From Bradysia coprophila (Eukaryota > Arthropoda > Insecta > Diptera > Sciaridae), in the NCBI RefSeq assembly GCF_014529535.1, contig NW_023503325.1, positions 452,261 to 516,260 on the forward strand: a stretch of DNA of 64,000 bases, read 5' to 3'. Made by a program: the position numbers and the translations under genes. Below the pieces are notes generated by a model. The model was not told the origin of the DNA, did no database searches, and saw only the letters and a list, made by a program, of their open reading frames with translations. How positions within the stretch are numbered: position 1 is the stretch's first letter; each line of letters begins with the position of its first letter. This document shows, in pieces, positions 35,130 to 45,210 of this stretch.

Positions 35130-35306
35130 CAAGCTACTTCCCCATATAAAATTTTTCATTCCATGAAATTTCATGCGCAAAAGTTTGGTGAGTGGACATA
35201 TTTTGATCTTATAGTCAGAGGTCATACCTTTCTATCGATACCCCACTCAATATATTTCACGTGAGAAAAATCAGTTTGTGGTCGTGAAATCACCAACTCG
35301 AAAATA
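35130..35306. repeat. Left inverted arm beside the R2-like element
   Basis: From AAATTTTTCATTCCATGAAA through CCACTCAATATATTTCACGT to CCAACTCGAAAA, this is the mirror of 37271-37495. The stretch before it (35045-35100) carries two GGACCCTCAT words like the array at 38755-39125. Confidence 0.8.
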
Positions 35307-37270
35307 GAGCGAACGGAGTAATCAAAGAAAGTATTCATTTTCATAGATTTGTCTTTAAAAAACATTTTATTTACGGTCCTTCTATCAAAGCCAAATAAAA
35401 TATGGAAAGTATGAAGACTCTTGAATGAAAATCCTTTATTTAGAAAAATTAAGGCGTGCTGCCTTCTTATAGAAGGGTGCTAATTACACAGCATATCGAT
35501 CAATAATTAGATTACAAATTAACATCTACTATTACAGCGAATTTAAAAAATAGTTCACAGTTCGTCCAAAAGTTATCTATAAACATGATTGTTCACTATC
35601 TGTATCGTCTTAATTAACACTTCTTCAGTCATATCTCTCAATTTGCAAATGTCCAGTTTCACTTCTTTAAAAAAAGTTAATCACACTGTTACCCACCGAG
35701 CCACGACTACCGAACCACAAGCCGCGAACCTTCCATTGACGTTTACCGAACGTTGAGGCGTATTTTTCATCGTTGAATGGGATGGTCGTTTGTCTCGTAG
35801 CGATGGTTGGGTCGATTATATATGCCACATTAGACGATGGATCGAAGGCAATTATATCGGAGAATCGAGATCTTCCCTCTTGATCGATGGCATATACTTT
35901 CTCAAAGCAATTGAAATCTTTGTCACGCAGTAAGTCGGTGATGGAGTGCTTAAAGCTGTGATGTCTGGCGATGATTTGGTGATTATTGAAAGGACAACTT
36001 CCAGTGACATGAGGTATTGTTTCGATCTCTCTACCGCATTTTCGGCAGAAGTTGGAAGTGCTTTCCACACCGGGAACGCCATACAGATTTGCATAATTGC
36101 TGTTCAGTTTGATTGCTGCTGACCACTCAGACGATGAGAGCGAATTTTTATTGCACACGAAGTCATTGCTTTTGATGTTGGTTTCAAAGTGTCTTACACC
36201 GGATCCTTGGTATTTCATGTTACACCAGTCATCGAAGCTTCGTTGACGTAGAGCAGTTCGTAAGGCTTTTGTACTGTCGCCTTGTACACCCAGTGCTTCA
36301 ACGCATAAGTACATTTCGGCTCGACAGTCTGCGATGCTTTGGAAGAGTTGATCGTCCACTGTGGATAAACGTTTCGATATGGCGAAATGTTGTAGATGGA
36401 TTTCCCACGATGATCGGACTAGACCAAGACCTCGTAGTCGCCGTGGTGCGTAGAACATATTGTCATTTATGTGCATAGGAAGCCCGATGATTTCTTTGAC
36501 TGTTCGCCGGATCATAACATCTAATCCGTTGGTGACGTAATGTGGAACTTTGTTCAGCGGTGCAGTTTGTAACGGATACGTGAGTGTCTGGAATATGTAC
36601 TGGTTGATAACATTTAGCTTTTGATCCGGTTTTAACAGTGGTGATGCTAATAGATTTTCTAGGTCAGCGTTCAACCGTTCGATACATTTATTAAAGCATC
36701 CGAGGTACTTGATCTTTTCGTCGTAACCGATGCTTTCAATCACATCGCCGCTAGTCAAACGGAGAGCTTCTCTAACGAGTTTGCCCTTGCTTATTACGAT
36801 GGCCTGGCTCTTTGTAGGGTTAATTTGAAGGCCAATCGATGCCATAAGATTTAGCACTGCCTCTACTATGCGAATGGCACATTTTGTGTCTTTTCCGACG
36901 ACGGCCTGGTCGTCTCCAAAGCCTGTCAGACTGAGTCCATCGTAATCCATTGAAAGCTTGTAGCAGAAGCGATCGGCGAATTTGGAGTCACAAAGCTCTT
37001 CGTAAATAAAGTTGATTGCGATGTTAAACAGGAACGGAGATAGCGGTGCACCTTGAGCTACTCCGCAATTGACATTGATTTTTCCGGACGATTCCTTTCC
37101 TGCGTGTATGGTGACTTGGTTGTTGATTAGAAGGTTCATTATTAATTGTCGTAGGTTGTCGGAAACTGCAGCAGCGTGAAGAGATCGTTGAATATGGTCG
37201 TGTCCGATTCGATCAAAGGCCTTAAAGACGTCTAGAAATTCAACAACACAGTCCTAAATATTCAGCCAGT
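35307..37270 (-). mobile_element. 5'-truncated R2-like non-LTR retrotransposon
   Basis: The element is read on the minus strand and holds the reverse transcriptase frame at 35667-37253 plus about 360 bases of 3' untranslated sequence with AATAAA-type signals (minus strand, near 35440 and 35370). The 5' edge stops abruptly at a TAG next to the right inverted arm, so most of the upstream coding region is missing, as is usual for incompletely reverse-transcribed copies. The two arms (TTTTCGAGTTGG and its mirror) abut both edges. Confidence 0.8.
35667..37253 (-). CDS. R2-like reverse transcriptase with C-terminal zinc knuckle and endonuclease, 5' partial
   Basis: Open for 528 residues after a TAG at 37254-37256. 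RT motif A is FLDVFKAFDRIGH (about 37150-37240), motif B is GVAQGAPLSPFLFNIAINF, and motif C is GFGDDQAVVG (about 36895-36930), where FGDD replaces the usual F/YADD. A CCHC knuckle follows, CRKCGREIETIPHVTGSC (C-X2-C-X8-H-X4-C). A restriction-like endonuclease signature comes after it (RHHSFKHS, SDIIAFDPSSNVAYIIDPT). This order (RT, CCHC, endonuclease) is typical of the R2 and related early-branching clades. Family role: target-primed reverse transcription. No internal stop is seen, so it is young, but without its N-terminus it is not autonomous. The precise clade is not settled by eye. Confidence 0.88.
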   Translation of the reverse strand, partial: DCVVEFLDVFKAFDRIGHDHIQRSLHAAAVSDNLRQLIMNLLINNQVTIHAGKESSGKINVNCGVAQGAPLSPFLFNIAINFIYEELCDSKFADRFCYKLSMDYDGLSLTGFGDDQAVVGKDTKCAIRIVEAVLNLMASIGLQINPTKSQAIVISKGKLVREALRLTSGDVIESIGYDEKIKYLGCFNKCIERLNADLENLLASPLLKPDQKLNVINQYIFQTLTYPLQTAPLNKVPHYVTNGLDVMIRRTVKEIIGLPMHINDNMFYAPRRLRGLGLVRSSWEIHLQHFAISKRLSTVDDQLFQSIADCRAEMYLCVEALGVQGDSTKALRTALRQRSFDDWCNMKYQGSGVRHFETNIKSNDFVCNKNSLSSSEWSAAIKLNSNYANLYGVPGVESTSNFCRKCGREIETIPHVTGSCPFNNHQIIARHHSFKHSITDLLRDKDFNCFEKVYAIDQEGRSRFSDIIAFDPSSNVAYIIDPTIATRQTTIPFNDEKYASTFGKRQWKVRGLWFGSRGSVGNSVINFF

Positions 37271-37495
37271 TTTCGAGTTGGAGGACTTCACGACAATTTT
37301 CAAGTCAAAAAACTGATTTTTCTCACATGAAATATATTGAGTAGGGTATCGTTAGAAAGGTCTGACCTCTGACTATAATATACAAATTAACTTCGGTCAA
37401 AATATGTCCACTCACTGAACTTTTATGACAAAACGATTTCGAAGGGGCGCGGGCGCATGAAATTTCATGAAATGAAAAATTTTGTATGGGGAAGG
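37271..37495. repeat. Right inverted arm beside the R2-like element
   Basis: TTTTCGAGTTGG, ATGAAATATATTGAGTAGGG, AAAATATGTCCACTCAC and TGAAATTTCATG occur in mirrored order relative to 35130-35306. Confidence 0.8.
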
Positions 37496-38234
37496 AATTT
37501 GACAAGTTTTACTGAATGCTGTTTTGAGCTCCCAATATGTGCCATTTTGAGTGCATTTCCAAAAAACTTCTTTTTTTAGACCCGTACGAAGCAAGGGGAA
37601 ACCTATTGTGGTTGTGTAGAGATGCCGAATCCGCAAAAAAAAATCATGTCCGTCTGTCCGTCCGTCTGTCCGTTCTCTAACTTGAGGAAAACGCATCCGA
37701 TTTTGAAAATTCTTTTTTTCCCCGTTTGGTAATGTCAAAAGACAGGCTAAGTTCGAAGATGAGTGATTTTGGATGGACCCCTCCCGAGCTAGACCCCAAT
37801 AAGTGCTTTACGGTTTTTCGAAGATATCTCCGGACATTTAAACCCTATACTCGTAAATGATACATCAAATGAAAGATATTTACAATACCAATCGACAAAA
37901 AAAAAGTTTATAGAAATCGGATACCCGACTCGTGAGTTGGACCCCTTGGTGTGAACCAGGCACAGTGCGGTAAGCCATTTTTGCTTGTAGGTCGGCCACA
38001 TTTGAACATATTTTCGCTTTAATAGATAGGTATTGACCGTACCAATCAGGGAAAAAAAGTTTATGAAATTATGTTAACCGGAGCGTGAGCTAGGTCTCTT
38101 GGAGTGAGCTCTTATCTGGCTACTCGGCCGTACAGTGAACGTGAAGTATTTTGTCAATATCTCGAGTAAATTTTGACCGAATTTCATGAATTTTTGTTTG
38201 TTTGAAAGGTATTAACGAATGTAAAGCGTCGGTA
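37496..38234. repeat. Probable old element sequence with GTCCGTCTGTCCGT tract
   Basis: GACCCGTACGAAGCAAGGGG and the pyrimidine-rich run GTCCGTCTGTCCGTCCGTCT (near 37650) then AACTTGAGGAAAACGCATCC look like dispersed-element sequence often seen in insect repeats. It is continuous with family J at 38235. No coding frame was supported. Confidence 0.5.
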
Positions 38235-38725
38235 ATATTTCCGGTCTACTAACAAAATGGCTGCCGGCGGCCATATTGGATTTTATTAAAAGTGATATAT
38301 CTTGGGAAAAATGGTACTTAGAGAGTTTCTGTTAACATAGAAGCTATTGATTATGTGTGTGGGGTGTTTCAGGCATTCTATATATGGACATCTATATATA
38401 CCTATATAGAGCTATATTGAGCTATATAATAGCATATTCCTCTGTGAAATGTTTATTTACAGTGAAATATAGGTAAATATAGCGGTATATAGCTGTTTAA
38501 ATAGGAATTTATGAAAGTTGACTTCGTACGGGGCTGTCTATATTGCCTCCGGCAAATTATTTGTATATGATAACAAGGCAAAGAGTGGATAATGTAAGTG
38601 ATTTTAAAGGGCGAATATCTTTTCAGTAGAGAAGAGTATGAAGTAAGAGAAATAAAGAGTTTCACATTAAAGGCTTTTTATACGAATAGGTGTTTCGTAC
38701 GGGTCGGCGTTAGCTATGTTTTTAT
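38235..38725. mobile_element. Dispersed element family J, copy 2 (inverted)
   Basis: Mirror relative of 28545-29052. It holds CTAACAAAATGGCTGCCGGC, TTATGTGTGTGGGGTGTTTC, TCTATATTGCCTCCGGCAA and the outer end GGGTCGGCGTTAGCTATG. Confidence 0.75.
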
Positions 38726-38754
38726 AGTGGAGTGGCGTTTCATTTTAAAAATTT

Positions 38755-39125
38755 GGTTACGGACCCTCATTTTCAAAATTTTCTAAAAAAATTTTTTTTT
38801 TTGAATTACGGACCTTCATTTTAATTTTTTTTTTTTTTAAATATTTTTTTTTGGTTACGGACCCTCATTTTCATTTTTTTTCTAAAAAAAATATTTTTTT
38901 GGTTACTGACCCTCATTTTCATAATTTTCTCAATTTTTTTTTTTTTTCAATTACGGACCCTTATTTTCATTTTCTCATAAAAAAATATTTTTTTGGGTTA
39001 CGGACCCTCATTTCCATTTTTTTCTAAAAAAAATATTTTTTTTTGGTTACGGACCCTCATTTTCATTTTTTTCTAAAAAAAATATTTTTTTGGGTTACGG
39101 ACCCTCATTTTTACCCATTTTCGAC
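38755..39125. repeat. 48-bp tandem array, about 8 copies
   Basis: Units of GGTTACGGACCCTCATTTTC followed by TTTTTTCTAAAAAAAATATT and a T run repeat at spacings of 47-50 bases. The inner T-run/A-run part is self-complementary. Later units (38996-39110) are most alike, suggesting recent expansion at that side. Isolated units occur at about 35045-35095. Confidence 0.88.
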
Positions 39126-39667
39126 CGTTAGACCCTGACTTTCAGTCAAGGGAATAATTGGCGATAACATCCGGCTTTATGTAGTCTCATTTAATAAATT
39201 AACTAAAATATTTCGTTATCACACCACAAGAGATACTTGAAACGACAGAAGTAAATCGTAATGTGGCGATACGCTTTCCGTTTCCAAAAAAATTTTAAAA
39301 TACCGATTTCCAAATAATTCTACGCACAATGCCCAGGTTCTTAAATTTTAGAACATATTTCCCGTTCTCACCTCCTCTACTCTTCTTATCTAACCGATTC
39401 AATTTACCGAACATTCTGTTTATCAAACCTTTCGTAGTTTCAATTGTTCTATACGTTGGTTCTTATCAGGCAATAACATATCTATTTATTGACACAAACA
39501 TGCTTCACTTTCGCTCCACTTAAAGAAAAAATTATTATTAAGATATTGTTCGCCACTTGCATTCGGAAGAGGTCGTGGAACAGTCAGTAGAAATTTTCGA
39601 AGTGGAAAAGAGATAATATTTTAAACAGAGACTTTGAGAGATTTAATCAGACCACAGACTATAAAAG
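39126..39667. other. Upstream region of Ctr1
   Basis: No separate gene. AACAGTCAGTAG near 39577 could hold an initiator (TCAGTA) about 85 bases before the Ctr1 start codon, but no TATA box or metal response element was found. Confidence 0.35.
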
Positions 39668-40307
39668 ATGGACCACAATCATGGTGATGGCGACGACGAA
39701 GGTTGTCCGATGATTATGACGGTAATTGAGCATGTCCTATCTGGTGAATTTATTGGAATTTACGAAGAGAAGTTCTTTACATTTAGTTCCACGTCGGCAA
39801 TTGTGAAGCAATTTTATTTAAAAAATTTACCGTGAAAACCGTTGAGGAATTTGTATCGGCTGTGGTAGTAATTTTTCTCATTTCAATTGCCTATGAAGGC
39901 CTAAAATTCTGGCGCGAAAAATTGTACAGTGATTATGCAGCCGAAACAGCCACCGCATGTTCATCCATAAAAGCGAGCACATCCCAATTAACATCGGCAC
40001 ATAACAAACGGAGCGTAAACAAGAAATCGATTGTGTATGGGTCCTCAACCTTTTCCACTCTTTATTGATTAACTAATCCCACTTTTTTCACTATTTCATT
40101 GATAGTCAGTTATTGACCCAGAAGATACATCTGGTTCAGACATTAATGCATTTCGTACAAATAACTGTATCGTACTGTCTTATGCTAATTGTGATGACCT
40201 TCAACGTATGGCTGGTCTTGGCTGTTATTTTGGGGGCAGCAGTTGGATACTTTTTCTTCGGGTGGATCCGACAACGGTCTATCGATGTTGTCGAACATTG
40301 TCATTAG
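39668..40307 (+). CDS. Ctr1A: High-affinity copper transporter, Ctr1 family
   Basis: Three exons give 159 residues: 39668-39721, 39787-40014 and 40110-40307. Intron 1 (65 bases, GTAATT..TTTAG) and intron 2 (95 bases, GTAAAC..GTCAG) are both phase 0; the intron 2 donor is the less certain one. The N-terminus is short, His/Asp-rich (MDHNHGDGDDEGCPMIMT), then FHVGNCEAILF. TM1 is about residues 37-57. TM2 carries MLIVM (residues 119-123), the MxxxM copper-selectivity motif. TM3 carries GAAVG (136-140), the GxxxG packing motif. The chain ends HCH (157-159), the copper-binding tail. Family knowledge: trimeric plasma-membrane copper(I) importer. The N-terminus has few methionines compared with vertebrate CTR1. 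The choice of the A paralogue is tentative. Confidence 0.92.
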
Positions 40308-41164
40308 AAGTAATTGGCTGAATTGTAAGCATGGAAAAGTGAAATTCGTCGGATAATTTCTGGTTTCTGGATAGTTTGTGGGCTGTTCAGTTCTTTGTAT
40401 TTAAAGTCTTGTCTTAGCCCCCAAATATTACAGTTAATTTTAACCAAATTTAAGTAAAGTTTGCTTCAGCTGTTTCACCAGCTGATCCACTAAACTCATA
40501 CAAACACACTTCATAGTCACACGCAGTCCGTGGCAGTGGTAAAACCGTATATAAAGCAGTGTAATTGGATGAGTAGAACAATAGGTAACAGCTGAAGAAA
40601 ACTTAAACACAAATATGGTTGACATTAAGTGTACTCTCGAAACGGAAGTACTTAGAGGATTCATGTTACACATAAGTTATTTTTGAAATTAAAGATAAAT
40701 AATTGAAATCATAACCTCGCACAACAAAATCATGGCCATAGACCGATAACACATGAGCTATTTTGTGTCGATGGGATGAATAATCGTGCTACGATTTTCA
40801 TTGTTTAGCTGGAGGTGAATATCTGATTACAATGGAAAGATTAGCATAATTGTCGATCCGGTCTCGTGTGTTTCGGCCTTTAGCTTTATAAAAGTATGTA
40901 TAAGGAGCCCTGTCTCAGATTATAAGACTGACGCAAAATCCACCAGCAAGGCTCAGCAGAGCTGGTTGTTGTCGACAACAAATGATTAGGCGTTCATAAG
41001 TAAAACGGTAAGTAAACTAACGTCTGTTACCATTTGAATCGTTCGTCTCAAAAGTACTTGTTGACGGAAGTAATTTTCCGTACAAGCAAAGAAAAACGAA
41101 TTCTACCAACGCATTCCAATCCACCATGCCACCTCTCGAGTATAACTCTATGATTTTTGCAAAG
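40308..41164. other. 3' flank of Ctr1 and intergenic DNA
   Basis: No exact AATAAA close to the Ctr1 stop; ATAAATAATTG near 40690 is the nearest AT-rich candidate. TTGTTGTCGACAACAAATGA near 40969 resembles the family K end. Confidence 0.35.
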
Positions 41165-41300
41165 TATCTCATAGCGTTTGATACAAAATCTTTTACTTCG
41201 TTTGTTTAACACACATTTTCGCATAAGAGGGACAACAGTCGGAGCTCATCGCTTAGTTTTGCCATCGTTGTCGATAACAGATGACTGTTCTGTTTGAATT
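41165..41300. repeat. Dispersed family K sequence
   Basis: AATCTTTTACTTCGTTTGTT, ACACACATTTTCGCATA, GAGCTCATCGCTTAGTTTT and ATCGTTGTCGATAACAGATG are shared in blocks with 32090-32350. Confidence 0.55.
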
Positions 41301-41754
41301 TTGTTTTTCGTTCAGTAGTGATCGATATAATATTACATTCGAAGGTGAAAACAATTTCGTTTTAAAGCATTAAAAAAATCTAATGGAGAATACGTTGCAT
41401 AGAAAATACTTACTGCAATGTAGTGACATCTGTATGTCATACTTTCAGTTTGAACAGACATTGGACCTGACTTTTTGAATTTATTAGCGGGTAGCATACA
41501 AATTATGAACATCTGAGTGTTTACAAACCTTCTTTGTATCTATAAACAAAGTTGTTCCAAGGCCGTAGGAATTGTCAAATTACTGTCAGATTTCGTCCAC
41601 AGAGACATAAACTCATCAATATTTATATCAAAATCGATCTCTATGTAGGAAATCGTGCTCGTTCGGCCAGTGAAAATTTGTCTTTACAGTTATTTGGAAC
41701 AAACCTAAACCTTTTCACTAAACAATATTAGTAATCTAAAGTATGGGAAATAGT

Positions 41755-42200
41755 CATTTCCAAAACTGGGGACAGAAAGTCCTTTTCTCGTGTGAAGTTC
41801 GCTCATCAGAGGCGAAGCCGAGGTCAATACTCACATGAAATAAATATGAGCTTTTCATTTTTATTTAACTTTTTCGTACAAACTGTAAAACAAACGTCAT
41901 TGCTTGGAACTTTATTTTGTTAATTGACGACGTAAGTGAGGGTCAAAATTTCAATTTTTGGTTAATCAGTGAAGGGTTTAGATGAATTTAAACAGTATTT
42001 TACATAACTAGAGATAAAAAGGTAAAAAGTAGAGTTTTTGTGTGAATTTGGTTGATCCGAGGCGAAGCCGAGGTCAATAAACACACGAAAAAGAGACTTT
42101 CCATTTTTATCCTGAGTTACGTAATGGATTTTACATGCTACATGCGTCGAAAACCGTACTTTTTATATTTGAAGCACGTCTTTCGACGCCCTCAGCATGT
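41755..42200. mobile_element. Family D elements, two adjoining copies
   Basis: GAGGCGAAGCCGAGGTCAAT occurs at 41809 and 42057, each next to the TTTTCGTGTG/CACACGAAAA and CTTTTCATTTTTAT blocks of family D. The second copy ends with the TGCGTCGAAA/TTTCGACGCC central hairpin. Confidence 0.7.
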
Positions 42201-42207
42201 AATATAT

Positions 42208-42326
42208 ATTATGCACCTGTTGCCAAGATTGATATTTTGTCGGGTAGGACATTATTGCCCTAGCCGAAGGCGTGGGCCATAATGCCTACACGTCAAAATA
42301 ACAGTCTAACAATAGGTGCATATCAT
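42208..42326. mobile_element. Small hairpin MITE nested beside family D
   Basis: TTATGCACCTGTTG mirrors CAATAGGTGCATA, and GACATTATTGCCC mirrors GGGCCATAATGCC. A related end lies at about 15913. Family D sequence resumes at 42395-42500. Confidence 0.7.
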
Positions 42327-42637
42327 ATTTTATCTGTCGATAACAGATATATCGAGATAAACAAAAACTCCCTAGAGTGATAAGCTCTAGATTATCGTTC
42401 TAGACAGATAAAATCCATTACATAATACTATTACATGCTAAGGGCTTCGTAAGAAGGGCTTGAAACATGAACAATACGGTTTTCGATGCATGTAAAATAA
42501 ATTTCAACGCACTGAATAAACCAAATGCGACGACTTTCAATTTGGGATTTTCAAGGAACGAGAGCTTTTATTCAGAACTTGACGCAGGAACAAAGTTTTT
42601 TTGAAAGGTCTAAAAGAGATGTCAAAAAACGATTATT

Positions 42638-42655
42638 TCATCGATATATCGATGA
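42638..42655. promoter_or_regulatory. Possible DREF-type palindrome upstream of TIMM44
   Basis: TCATCGATATATCGATGA is a perfect 18-bp palindrome with two ATCGAT cores, about 175 bases before the TIMM44 start. DREF sites (TATCGATA) are common at fly housekeeping promoters; here the match is partial, and the role is inference. Confidence 0.3.
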
Positions 42656-42828
42656 TACGCACGCATGAGTATTGTAATGTCATATGACATTTCGAGAAAG
42701 AACTAAAAATGTCAAGTTAAGTTGGCTATGTTCAACAACGGTGTTTAAAAATGAACTTTTTTGCGTAATTAACGTTTGGTATGCATGTTAAATTGAAAGA
42801 GAAGATTTTACAAGCAAACAGATAAAGA

Positions 42829-44705
42829 ATGGTAAGTCAAACGGAAATAATTTACCCCACAGAATCGGCTACATCACCGAAAAAAATATGTAAACGATGG
42901 GAACGTGTATGATGTGTGTGTGTGGTTTTTAAGGAGTTATCACTCGGTTCAATTCTAATTTCTTTTGAAAAAAAAACGTTATTTTGTTGTCGTTACAGAA
43001 TTCCATAATAAGAACTTCATTCAGCCGTTTCAGTGCCCTGACACCGGGATGGAGTCAGTCATTCGTAAGTATATTTTATCTTCCTTTTGGTGCATTGCAA
43101 AATATACTAAGGTTATGTCATCACTATATGGTGTATGTGATTGTGCTGATTATACTCATGTGTAGTGCGGTACATTTCACCGACCGGTCCATATGTTTTC
43201 TACGTTTCATTTCAACGATGAGCGGGATATTTGTTGTTGTTTGATGCAGGGTCTAATATTTCACCAAATTTCACTCAAATTCGGTAAATTTTTGACTTAA
43301 ATTTGGTGAAATATGGCCCTGGTTTGGTGACATTATTGTTTACGGAACAATTTGTCCGTAGAGACCGTCAAACTCAATTACCGTCCGACAACGAAATGAA
43401 CCTTTTTGTACAATAATATCCCAACTTCTCCTACTTGCAGAGATACTACTCCGCGCGACGGCCGGGGTTCTTCAGTTCCTTTCTAGACAATTTGAAACAG
43501 GAAATGGAAAAGAACAAGGAAATGAAGGACAACATTAAGAAATTCCGTGAAGAGGCGCAAAAGCTTGAACAGTCAGACGCACTGAAATCGGCACGACACA
43601 AATTCAATACGGTCGAATCGGAAGCATCCAAAAGCGGCGAAGTACTCAAAGAACGAATGGGACATTTGAAAGATAAAGTGCAAGACGTACTGGAAGAAGC
43701 GAGTAAAACGGACCTAGCAAAAAAGGCCAGCCAAATCGGTGAGTGTGACGTCGAATTTTGTGGCGGAATTTTGTGTGACTGAGATTCGTACCGTTCTTCC
43801 TTAAAGGTGACGAGATCAGCAAATCTGCCAAAGAAATGTCCGAATCAATTAGTGAAAAGAGTCAGAAACTGGGGAGCAGTAGTGCATTTCAGACAATATC
43901 AGCCGCATCTGCCGAAGTCAAAAAAGAGATCAATTCAACTGGCATTCACGGTCGTGTTTACCAAAGTCCGTTGCGGCTGCGGAAACGCGTCGAAATAGTT
44001 GATACGCAACGGCCTTTCGAAGCGAACACAGATGCCACCGGCATTGAATTACACAAAGATTCCAAATTCTATGCGCAATGGGAGAATTTCAAGAACAACA
44101 ACCAGTACGTGAACAAGGTGCTCGACTGGAAAATGAAATACGAAGAATCGGAAAATCCCGTCATCCGTGCGTCCCGCCTACTCACCGACAAAGTGTCCGA
44201 CATTATGGGCAACATGTTTTCGAAAACCGAACTATCCGAAACGCTGACCGAAATCTGTAAAATTGATCCGAATTTCGACCAGAAAGACTTTCTGAAAGAT
44301 TGCGAAACGGACATCATTCCAAACATATTGGAATCGATGGTGCGCGGCAATTTGGAAATACTGAAAGATTGGTGCTTCGAGAGTACGTACAACATTATAG
44401 CCACGCCGATCAAGCAAGCGAAAAAGATCGGTTACTACTTGGACTCAAAGATTCTGGACATCGAAAACGTCGACCTGGTCATGGGCAAAATAATGGACCA
44501 AGGTCCGGTGCTGATAATCACGTTTCAATCACAGCAGATAATGTGTGTGCGAGATCAGTCGCGAAATGTCGTCGAAGGTGATCCGGACAAAGTGATGCGA
44601 GTCAACTATGTGTGGGTGTTGTGCCGGGATCCCGGTGAATTGAATCCGAAATCGGCATGGAGGTTAATGGAAATCTCGGCGAATAGTACAGAACAGTTTG
44701 TTTAG
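42829..44705 (+). CDS. TIMM44: Mitochondrial import inner membrane translocase subunit TIM44
   Basis: Four exons give 421 residues: 42829-42831 (the ATG alone), 42999-43064, 43441-43738 and 43807-44705. Splice phases are 0, 0 and 1 and agree throughout (ATG|GTAAGT, TTTTGTTGTCGTTACAG acceptor, TTC|GTAAGT, CTTGCAG, ATCG|GTGAGT, TTAAAG). The N-terminus (NSIIRTSFSRFSALTPGWSQ) is rich in Arg, Ser and hydrophobics with no acidic residue, as expected for a matrix presequence. A charged coiled-coil region follows (DNLKQEMEKNKEMKDNIKKF, EEASKTDLAKKASQ). The C-terminal half is the conserved Tim44 domain (about residues 220-421), with YAQWENFKNNNQYVNKVLDW and GPVLIITFQSQQIMCVRD. Family role: anchors the Hsp70 motor to the TIM23 channel. 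The length is close to animal homologues. An AATAAA lies 195 bases past the stop. Confidence 0.93.
43247..43322. mobile_element. MITE family L in TIMM44 intron 2
   Basis: CAGGGTCTAATATTTCACCA mirrors TTGGTGAAATATGGCCCTGG around a 30-base loop. The same CAGGGTCTAA/ATTTCACC motif is found at 49575-49690 (OGFOD3 intron 1) and 60010-60127. Confidence 0.7.
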
Positions 44706-44899
44706 TAGGACTAGGACTAGCATATTTGCAGACTGTGATCGTCCGAACGAAAAACAATTTTGAGAACAAAAAAAAATATTTTTTTTGTTATTGTTGCTAA
44801 TCAAGCTAACCACGCAAGGCAATTTTTTGTAGTCACATTTTGGAAGTTCAATTCAAAAAAAAATTATCTTTTGCCGGTTTCGATCACAATTTGTTTTTT

Positions 44900-44905
44900 A
44901 ATAAA
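44900..44905 (+). terminator. Poly(A) signal of TIMM44
   Basis: AATAAA in AT-rich sequence, 195 bases after the stop codon. Confidence 0.6.
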
Positions 44906-45210
44906 ATTGTTATTTATGTTTACTAGCGGGCCTTCCTAAACAGAAGTTGTTTCAATGGATAAAATGGAGACACAGAATAAATTGTTAAATGAAGCGAACG
45001 TTTTGTTTGTTGTACACCGACCTTACTTCTCGCGTGGTAACGTCTACGAGAGTTTTCACTACAGGAATTCCGCTTACGAACCCGAAGTTTGAATTTTGAA
45101 AGGAAGCCTATAGTCTTCCTATAGGATTTTGGTGGAGAAGACAGAAAGGCTGTACGCTTAGAAATATGATTTTCTCTAATAGTACTTGATTGCTAGTGAT
45201 CTCACTTTTA

